This document shows, one piece after another, positions 59,034 to 64,000 of a DNA stretch of 64,000 nucleotides. A model generated the notes under the pieces. The model made no database searches, was not told the DNA's origin, and worked only from the letters and a program-made list of their open reading frames with translations. The position numbers and the translations under genes are program-made. The first letter of the stretch is position 1. Every line of letters begins with the position of its first letter. This stretch comes from DATLED01 sp963750255 (GTDB taxonomy: Bacteria > Actinomycetota > Acidimicrobiia > Acidimicrobiales > CADCTF01), in contig CAVVPZ010000009.1 of the NCBI GenBank assembly GCA_963750255.1, positions 62,001 through 126,000 on the forward strand. The letters run 5' to 3'.

Positions 59034-60281
59034 TTACACGTAGCCGCGGAGCTTGGAGGCCCGGGCGACGCGTTCGATCCCGATGGCGAAAGCGGCAGTG
59101 CGCATCGACACCACTCGGCGCTCGGCGAAGGCCGCAGTGGCTTCGAAGGCGTGGACCATCTTGTCCTTGAGCTCGTCGTTGAACCGGTCTTCTTTCCAGC
59201 GGAACTGCTGGATGTTCTGGGCCCATTCGAAGTACGAGCCGGTGACGCCGCCGCCGTTGGCCAGGATGTCGGGTAGGACGCGGATCCGCGGTGGGCGAGG
59301 ATCGCGTCGGCCTCCGGGGTGACCGGGTTGTTGGCCGCCTCGACGACGAGCGAGGCCTTGACATCGGCCGCATTCCCTTCGTGGATCACCTCGCCCAGCG
59401 CGGCGGGGATGAGGATGTCGCACGGCGCGATCAGCAACTCCTCGTTGGTGATCCGTTCGAAGTCGCCTTCGGCGCCGTCGAGGGTGTGGTGGATCGAAGA
59501 CCAGGCCAGCAGGGTCGGCACAGGGAGCCCCTCGGCGTTGTAGAGCGCGCCGCTGACGTCGGAGAGCCCGACCACCCGCACCCCTCGGTGGTGGAGCTCC
59601 CGAGCCACCCACGACCCCACGTTGCCGAAGCCCTGGATGACGACGGCCTCGCCCGACAGATCGATGTCCCACCGCCTGCACGCGGCCTCGAGGCAGAACA
59701 CGACACCGCGCCCGGTGGCGGCCTCTCGGCCGGGAGCGCCGCCCAAGTCGACGGGCTTCCCAGTGACGATGGCGGGGGAGTAGCCGTACCGCCCCGAATA
59801 CGCGTCCATCATCCAAGCCATCGTTTGTGCGTTGGTGTTGACATCCGGGGCGGGCACGTCGCGTTGGGTGCCGAGAACGTGGCTCAACGAGAGCGTGAAC
59901 CGGCGTGTCATCGCTTCGAGTTCGCGCTCGCTCATGCCCGTGGGGTCGACCGTGATGCCTCCCTTCGCGCCTCCGAAGGGAACGTCGAGTAGCGCCGTTT
60001 TCCACGTCATCAGCGACGCGAGAGCTCGTACCTCGTCGAGGTTGGCCGTCGGGGTGGTAGCGGATGCCACCTTTGTACGGTCCCCGGGCGCCGTTGTGCT
60101 GCACGCGGTACCCGACGTAGGTGTCGAGCGAGCCGTCGTCCCGTCGTACCGGCACCTGCACCTGGACCTCTCGATACGAGGTCTTCAGCACCGGATAAAG
60201 GTCGTCTTCGAGCCCGACGAGCTCTGCGGCGACATCGAAGTAGCGATTGACCGACTCGTAAGCGGACGACGACGTACTCAT
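59034..60281 (-). CDS. Glutamate dehydrogenase-like protein with two compensating frameshifts
   Basis: About 415 residues in three consecutive frames. ATG 60281 gives SYREVQVQVPVRRDDGS to GGIRYHP. After one extra base at about 60050 the frame continues TANLDEVRALASLMTWKTALLDVPFGGAKGG, DVPAPDVNTNAQTMAWMMD and the Rossmann VIQGFGNVGSWVA. A missing base at 59285/59286 restores the first frame for RVLPDILANGGGVTGSYFEW to the C-terminal RASKLRGYV. All catalytic motifs are present, so the sequence, not the gene, may be at fault. The role is NAD(P)-linked 2-oxoglutarate/glutamate interconversion. TACGGT lies 10 bases upstream of the ATG on the minus strand. Confidence 0.82.
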   Translation of the reverse strand: MSTSSSAYESVNRYFDVAAELVGLEDDLYPVLKTSYREVQVQVPVRRDDGSLDTYVGYRVQHNGARGPYKGGIRYHPDGQPRRGTSSRVADDVENGATRRSLRRREGRHHGRPHGHERARTRSDDTPVHALVEPRSRHPTRRARPGCQHQRTNDGLDDGRVFGAVRLLPRHRHWEARRLGRRSRPRGRHRARCRVLPRGRVQAVGHRSVGRGRRHPGLRQRGVVGGSGAPPPRGAGGRALRRQRRALQRRGAPCADPAGLVFDPPHPRRRRRRLRTDHQRGVADRAVRHPHPRRAGRGDPRRECGRCQGLARRRGGQQPGHPGGRRDPRPPRIRVLPDILANGGGVTGSYFEWAQNIQQFRWKEDRFNDELKDKMVHAFEATAAFAERRVVSMRTAAFAIGIERVARASKLRGYV

Positions 60282-60322
60282 GATGGTGCGAACCGTAGAC
60301 GCCGTTCGGCCAAGCTGACGGG

Positions 60323-61507
60323 GTGGACCTGGTCGAGTTGACACCGTCGGCGATCGCCGCCGGCGGCGACGCCATCGCCCGTCAAGACGACGGGCGCGTG
60401 ATCTTCGTGAGCGGCGCGTTGCCCGGCGAGCGAGTCCGGGCGCAGGTCCACACCATCAAGAAGGACTACGCCAAAGCGACGGTGGTAGAGGTCGTCGATC
60501 CGTCGGCCGATCGGGCGGAGCCGCCGTGCGCCGCCCATCGCCGTGGGTGCGGTGGCTGCCCCTGGCAGCACGTGGAGCGAGCCGCCCAGCGTCGGCTCAA
60601 GCGCGACATCGTGGCCGACGCGCTCCGGCGGATCGGTCACTTCGACGACGGCGAGATCGAGGTCCGGTCGGCCGCCAGCGGGCCGACAGCGTTGCGCACC
60701 ACCATCCGCGTCGCAGTGGACCCCAGCGGTCGAGGTGGCCATCGCCGGTCGCAGTCCCATGATGCGGTGCCGACCGACGCCTGCGCCGCCGCCCACCCGC
60801 GCCTCGAGGAACTGCTCGTCGAGGCGCGATTCCCCGGCGCGGCCGAAGTGGTGCTCCGGGTCGGGTTGGCCGGCGGGGAACGAGCGGCCGATCCCGACGC
60901 CGCCATGGCCGCGGCGGTCGTGCCTGCGGACGTCGCGCTGGGGTCGGACGCGAGTGTCCACGAGGAGATCGCCGGCGTTCGATTCCGCATTTCGATGGCG
61001 TCGTTCTTCCAAGCCGGCCCCGCCGCGGCCGAGGCGCTGGTGGCGGAGGTCGATGCCGCCGTCGGCGACGCGCTTCCTCGAGGGGGGCACCTCGTCGATG
61101 CGTACGCGGGAGTCGGCTTGTTCGCGGCCACGATCGCCCTCCGCCGGGGGGCCACGGTGACGGCGGTCGAGAACAACGAGTCAGCCGCCGCAGACGCCCG
61201 GGTCAATCTTGGGTTCCTCGAGGCCGAGATCTGCGACGTCGAAGTCGGGCGGTGGCGGCACAAGGGGTCGTCCGTCGACGTGATCGTCGCCGACCCGGCC
61301 CGTCCTGGGCTCGGTCGACCGGGCGTCGCCGCCCTTGTGGCGGCGGATCCGGCCCGCCTCGTTCTGGTGAGTTGCGATCCTGCCTCGCTGGCCCGAGACG
61401 CTCGGCTGCTCGCCGATTCCGGCTATCACCCGAGCGGCTCGGTGCTCGTGGATGCCTTTCCTGACACCGTTCACCTCGAAGCTGTGACAAGGTTCGACCG
61501 ACGATGA
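60323..61507 (+). CDS. TrmA/RumA-type class I SAM-dependent RNA (uracil-5-) methyltransferase
   Basis: A 394-residue protein. An N-terminal TRAM-like OB domain (GVIFVSGALPGERVRAQV-type) is followed by a 4Fe-4S site (PPCAAHRRGCGGCPWQHV plus a later DACAAAHP Cys), a central insert, and the methyltransferase with motif I VDAYAGVGLFAATIAL, AVENNESAAADARVN, DPARPGLG and the catalytic VLVSCDPASLARDARLL containing the nucleophilic Cys. It methylates C5 of uracil in 23S rRNA or tRNA; which one cannot be told here. The GTG 60323 start is divergent from gdh. The stop overlaps the next gene (ATGA). Confidence 0.87.
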   Translation: MDLVELTPSAIAAGGDAIARQDDGRVIFVSGALPGERVRAQVHTIKKDYAKATVVEVVDPSADRAEPPCAAHRRGCGGCPWQHVERAAQRRLKRDIVADALRRIGHFDDGEIEVRSAASGPTALRTTIRVAVDPSGRGGHRRSQSHDAVPTDACAAAHPRLEELLVEARFPGAAEVVLRVGLAGGERAADPDAAMAAAVVPADVALGSDASVHEEIAGVRFRISMASFFQAGPAAAEALVAEVDAAVGDALPRGGHLVDAYAGVGLFAATIALRRGATVTAVENNESAAADARVNLGFLEAEICDVEVGRWRHKGSSVDVIVADPARPGLGRPGVAALVAADPARLVLVSCDPASLARDARLLADSGYHPSGSVLVDAFPDTVHLEAVTRFDRR

Positions 61508-61929
61508 ACGCGCCTGAAGTCGAGCACCGGCTCCGATCCGTTCACGGCGTACTGGCCTGTGCCGTCGCCGACGGCCACGCCCACCTCCTCGTTGAGGGCG
61601 GGCGGGCGGCTCGCCGAGCCACCGCCCAAGCCGAGCGGGTGGCCGACGGGCTGGTGGTCCATGTGACCGTGGCCGAGCCGCCCGCCGCCCGTCGGATGGC
61701 CCGGGCCGGGCGTGACCTGCTCCCCGTGCTCGGCGTCGCCGTCGGCGCCACCGTCTTGGCGGCCACCGGGTCGGCCGTCCTGGCTCGCGCGCTCGATCCG
61801 GCCCCCGCCGATCCTCGGATCGGCGCCACCCGTGCCGCTCCCGTCGACCGCCCCGTCCGCACGGCGCCGGCAGCACCAGAACGTCTCGAGGTCCTCGGCG
61901 AACAAGTCGAGGCTCCGCCCGCTCCTTGA
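61504..61929 (+). CDS. Small membrane protein of unknown function
   Basis: A 141-residue protein. The first 65 residues form a small alpha/beta-like domain (VEHRLRSVHGVLACAVADGHAHLLVEGG). One transmembrane helix (LLPVLGVAVGATVLAATGSAVLA) follows, then a Pro/Ala-rich C-terminal tail. No family was recognised. Its ATG overlaps the RNA methyltransferase stop by 4 bases, so it is co-translated with it. Confidence 0.6.
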   Translation: MNAPEVEHRLRSVHGVLACAVADGHAHLLVEGGRAARRATAQAERVADGLVVHVTVAEPPAARRMARAGRDLLPVLGVAVGATVLAATGSAVLARALDPAPADPRIGATRAAPVDRPVRTAPAAPERLEVLGEQVEAPPAP

Positions 61930-61978
61930 ACCACGGGCAGTGTTGTCACCACCACGAACCGTGTGCCAGGGTTGGCGG

Positions 61979-62431
61979 GTGGCCGCATCCCGCGCTCTCG
62001 ACCTGCGACTGCAGGAACTCGTGTATGCCGGACTCGAAGCATTGGCCGCAGTCGACGCAGCCGATGTCTGCGCCTACCTTCACGATTCGCCGGCCACGGG
62101 CCCGCAGTTGTTCCTCGGCCAGCCCTCGTTGGCCGAGGCGAAAGGGCCGCAGGCCTACTCGATCTTCGCCGACCTGAGCACGCTGCTCGAGCGCAGTCAC
62201 GGCGTTGACGGGGTGCCGGCCCCGGGCATCGAATTGGTGGGCGGCGTGCGGTGTCTGACGGTGTGGACGGTCGGCCCGGAGTCTCGTGGCGTGCACGCCA
62301 TCGGCCGCCGGAGCGGCGAGTCGACCGGCCCTCAGCGGGCCGCACTGGGGCGCCTTGCTTCGGCGTTGGCGACCTCGGTCCATCAACTCCAGTGGGCCGC
62401 CGAAGGGTCGACCGCCGGGCTCGCCAGTTGA
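61979..62431 (+). CDS. GAF-like domain hypothetical protein
   Basis: About 150 residues from GTG 61979, with AGGG 7 bases upstream; GTG 61961 is an alternative. The pattern of an N-terminal helix (ALDLRLQELVYAGLEALAAVDAADVCAYLH), central strands and a final long helix (LGRLASALATSVHQLQWAA) is that of a GAF-like sensory domain. There is no output domain. It could sense a small ligand or be an anti-sigma-type partner, but no function is assigned. Confidence 0.55.
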   Translation: MAASRALDLRLQELVYAGLEALAAVDAADVCAYLHDSPATGPQLFLGQPSLAEAKGPQAYSIFADLSTLLERSHGVDGVPAPGIELVGGVRCLTVWTVGPESRGVHAIGRRSGESTGPQRAALGRLASALATSVHQLQWAAEGSTAGLAS

Positions 62432-62444
62432 CGTAACGGTCAAG

Positions 62445-62450
62445 TACGTT
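62445..62450 (+). promoter_or_regulatory. Putative -10 hexamer (TACGTT) of the acyl-CoA dehydrogenase gene
   Basis: TACGTT ends 7 bases before ATG 62458; no Shine-Dalgarno is present. The element lies just after the stop of the preceding gene. Confidence 0.4.
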
Positions 62451-62457
62451 TCGCGGC

Positions 62458-63705
62458 ATGTCGACGATCGAACAGGCCGAAACCGCAACCGATGACGCCG
62501 TCCACGAGGCGGTGCTCGACTTCTTCCGCGCCAACCTCCCGGCTGCGTGGATCACGGCCATCGAGTCCGGCGACGACGACCTCCTCGCGTCCGCTCGTCG
62601 ACAGCTCGACCACGGGACGTTCCTCGTCAAGATCGGTGAGGCCGGATGGGCCCAGCCCACCTGGCCCAAGGCCTACGGCGGGGCCGGGCTCGAAGTGAGC
62701 CAGGCCCGGCTGGTCGAGGAGTTGAAGGCCGAGTACAAGGTGCCGCGTTCGTTCAACGTCATCGGCCTCGGCATGGGCGCGCCGACGATCATGCAGTGGG
62801 GTTCGGAAGAGTTGAAGCAGCGGTACCTCCCGCCGATGGCACAGAACAAGGAAATCTGGTGTCAGCTCTTCTCCGAGCCCGGGGCAGGCTCCGATGTCGC
62901 CGGTCTCGCCACCCGCGCCGTCCGTGACGGTGACGAGTGGGTTGTCAACGGCCAGAAGGTTTGGACGACGTTGGCCCACATCGCCTCCTACGGGCTGCTC
63001 GTCGCCCGCACCAACCCGGATGCGCCGAAGCACACAGGGCTGTCGTACTTCATCGTCGACATGAAGGCCCCAGGCGTCGAGGTCCGCCCGCTCAAGCAGA
63101 TCACCGGCGACGCCGAGTTCAACGAGGTCTTCTTCACCGATGTGCGAATTCACGACTCGCACCGCCTCGGCAACGAGGGCGACGGCTGGGCCGTGGCGAC
63201 GACGACCTTGATGAACGAGCGGGTCGCGCTCAGCGGCGGCGGCTCCTCCGGCGGTGAGAACGTCGGTGGCGGTCCCGTCGACGAACTCGTGCAATTCGCC
63301 AAGTCGACCGGTGCGTGGGACGACGCCGTCATCCGTCAGCGTCTCGTGCAGGCTGTCATCGAAGGGCGCGTCCTCAAGATCACCAACTACCGGTCGGCGG
63401 CCAAGCGAAAGCTGGGGCAGCCCGGCCCCGAGGGCTCGATCACCAAGCTGTTCCAGGCCCTGTACAACCAGCGACTGCAGAACCTCGCCGTCGATGTGCT
63501 CGGGGCCAACGGCATGGCCTGGACGTCCGACGACGGCGCCACCTCCGGCCGCATCCGGGGCTTCCTGCGGTCGAGGGCCAACACCATCGAGGGCGGCACG
63601 ACCGAGGTCATGAAGAACATCCTCGGCGACCGCGTCCTCGGCTTGCCCCGCGAGCCCGATGCTTCCAAGGGCATCCCCTGGAAGGACGTCCCCCGCTCGC
63701 AGTGA
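62458..63705 (+). CDS. Acyl-CoA dehydrogenase
   Basis: A 415-residue FAD enzyme that oxidises an acyl-CoA to the 2-enoyl-CoA. Motifs include GEAGWAQPTWPKAYGGAGLEVSQARLV near the N-terminus, the FAD/substrate block WCQLFSEPGAGSDVAGLATRAVRDGDEWVVNGQKVWTT (split as QLFSEPGAGSD and VNGQKVWTT), and the C-terminal TIEGGTTEVMKNILGDRVLGLPRE, which contains the adenine-contact and quinone-side motif. The sequence resembles actinobacterial FadE-type enzymes acting on branched or steroid-derived acyl-CoAs. The physiological substrate is not clear. It appears to be a single-gene unit, followed by a family A repeat. Confidence 0.88.
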   Translation: MSTIEQAETATDDAVHEAVLDFFRANLPAAWITAIESGDDDLLASARRQLDHGTFLVKIGEAGWAQPTWPKAYGGAGLEVSQARLVEELKAEYKVPRSFNVIGLGMGAPTIMQWGSEELKQRYLPPMAQNKEIWCQLFSEPGAGSDVAGLATRAVRDGDEWVVNGQKVWTTLAHIASYGLLVARTNPDAPKHTGLSYFIVDMKAPGVEVRPLKQITGDAEFNEVFFTDVRIHDSHRLGNEGDGWAVATTTLMNERVALSGGGSSGGENVGGGPVDELVQFAKSTGAWDDAVIRQRLVQAVIEGRVLKITNYRSAAKRKLGQPGPEGSITKLFQALYNQRLQNLAVDVLGANGMAWTSDDGATSGRIRGFLRSRANTIEGGTTEVMKNILGDRVLGLPREPDASKGIPWKDVPRSQ

Positions 63706-63716
63706 GTCCCACCGAA

Positions 63717-63764
63717 GCTTTCCGGCAGAATCGGCGCCTATGGACGCCTCTTCTGCCGGAAAGC
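63717..63764. repeat. 48-bp inverted-repeat element, family A copy 4
   Basis: Same GCTTTCCGGC/GCCGGAAAGC ends and exact 48-bp length as the other three copies. Here the arms extend to 14 bp (GCTTTCCGGCAGAA with TTCTGCCGGAAAGC), but the interior is unrelated to copies 1-3. It begins 12 bases after the acyl-CoA dehydrogenase stop and reaches into the next gene. Confidence 0.8.
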
Positions 63765-64000
63765 TCGAGTCGGATGACCGGGAGGTCGCAGCCTTCGCCT
63801 TTCGGGTGTGGGGCTACAAGCAGGGCGAGATGGTCGCCGTCCTGATCCACCTCGGCGACCGACTCGGGCTGTACCGAGCACTCGACGGGCGTGGTCCGAC
63901 CGACGCGGCCACGCTGGCCGGCGCGACCGGCCTCCACCCCCGCTGGCTGCTGGAGTGGTTGCGGGCCAATGCCGCCGCCGAATTGTTGGCTTCGAGCGAC
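63740..64000 (+). CDS. SAM-dependent methyltransferase, N-terminal part (Rv2258c-like), truncated by window edge
   Basis: The frame stays open for 87 codons to the end of the window. FRVWGYKQGEMVAVLIHLGDRLGLYRALDG followed by DAATLAGATGLHPRWLLEWLRANAAAELL matches the N-terminal dimerisation/winged-helix domain of Rv2258c-like class I methyltransferases. The catalytic Rossmann domain lies beyond the window. If the ATG at 63740 is used, the first eight or nine codons derive from repeat family A. An ATG further on (QGEMVAV) is too far into the domain to be the start. The substrate is unknown. Confidence 0.72.
   Translation, partial: MDASSAGKLESDDREVAAFAFRVWGYKQGEMVAVLIHLGDRLGLYRALDGRGPTDAATLAGATGLHPRWLLEWLRANAAAELLASSD

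Noticed and set aside
1..64000. tRNA, rRNA, insertion sequence or prophage genes
   Set aside because: I looked for tRNA T-loop patterns, rRNA segments, transposase DDE or tyrosine-recombinase motifs and phage structural genes and saw none.

Overview
The window is GC-rich DNA (about two thirds G+C by eye) with actinobacterial features: many GTG starts, 4-base start/stop overlaps between co-directional genes, LexA boxes of the GAAC-N4-GTTC type, an ImuA'/ImuB/DnaE2 mutasome, a Gram-positive-style tad locus without a secretin, and secreted proteins carrying GYWLVAADGGVFSFGDA-type repeats. These repeats, together with the gene content, suggest the class Acidimicrobiia. That placement is inference, because no rRNA or tRNA gene lies in the window.

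Layout. 1-5344: small enzymes, then a minus-strand unit (AI-2E family permease, LOR/SDH ornithine cyclodeaminase-like protein, arginine/dimethylarginine hydrolase) that looks like the cyanobacterial ArgZ/AgrE enzyme split into two genes. 5409-8746: Nfu-N protein, a Glu/Leu/Phe/Val dehydrogenase, and a MarR regulator with an MFS exporter behind a perfect operator palindrome. 8865-17018: a 2717-residue secreted multidomain protein. 17244-19459 and 27711-31058: the SOS mutasome in two pieces (imuA'-imuB and dnaE2), each behind a LexA box. Between them, on the other strand, lies an eight-gene translationally coupled operon (27007 to 19598) that looks like an uncharacterised carbohydrate or organic-acid catabolic unit. 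31152-37107: an MFS carrier and an accessory stretch with a kinase, an APH-type phosphotransferase, two toxin-antitoxin pairs, a GNAT enzyme and a DUF6886 protein, with palindromic repeats between units. 37146-45101: a tad (Flp) pilus assembly locus in two divergent arms. 45158-47671: a subtilase whose C-terminus has the same repeats as the giant protein. 47693-51750: an ABC-2 exporter operon with a PEBP lipoprotein and a VOC protein. 51761-55158: CPBP protease, CxxCH membrane protein, nitroreductase, DUF885 peptidase. 55221-59024: MgtE/SLC41 cation transporter, PhoU/RCK_C regulator, MscS channel and a small secreted protein. 59034-64000: a second glutamate dehydrogenase, a TrmA/RumA-type RNA methyltransferase, small proteins, an acyl-CoA dehydrogenase and the start of a methyltransferase.

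Three patterns run across genes. First, many transcription units have a TANNNT-like hexamer 6-9 bases before the start codon and no convincing Shine-Dalgarno, which points to leaderless transcripts. Second, there are two families of intergenic inverted repeats, four copies each: 48-bp units with GCTTTCCGGC/GCCGGAAAGC arms, and 48-50-bp near-perfect palindromes centred on GCGATCGC. Third, the reading frame is broken in five genes (MFS exporter, dnaE2, tadB, cpaE, gdh). Four single-base insertions sit directly beside a GCGC tetranucleotide, so systematic consensus errors are at least as likely as pseudogenes.
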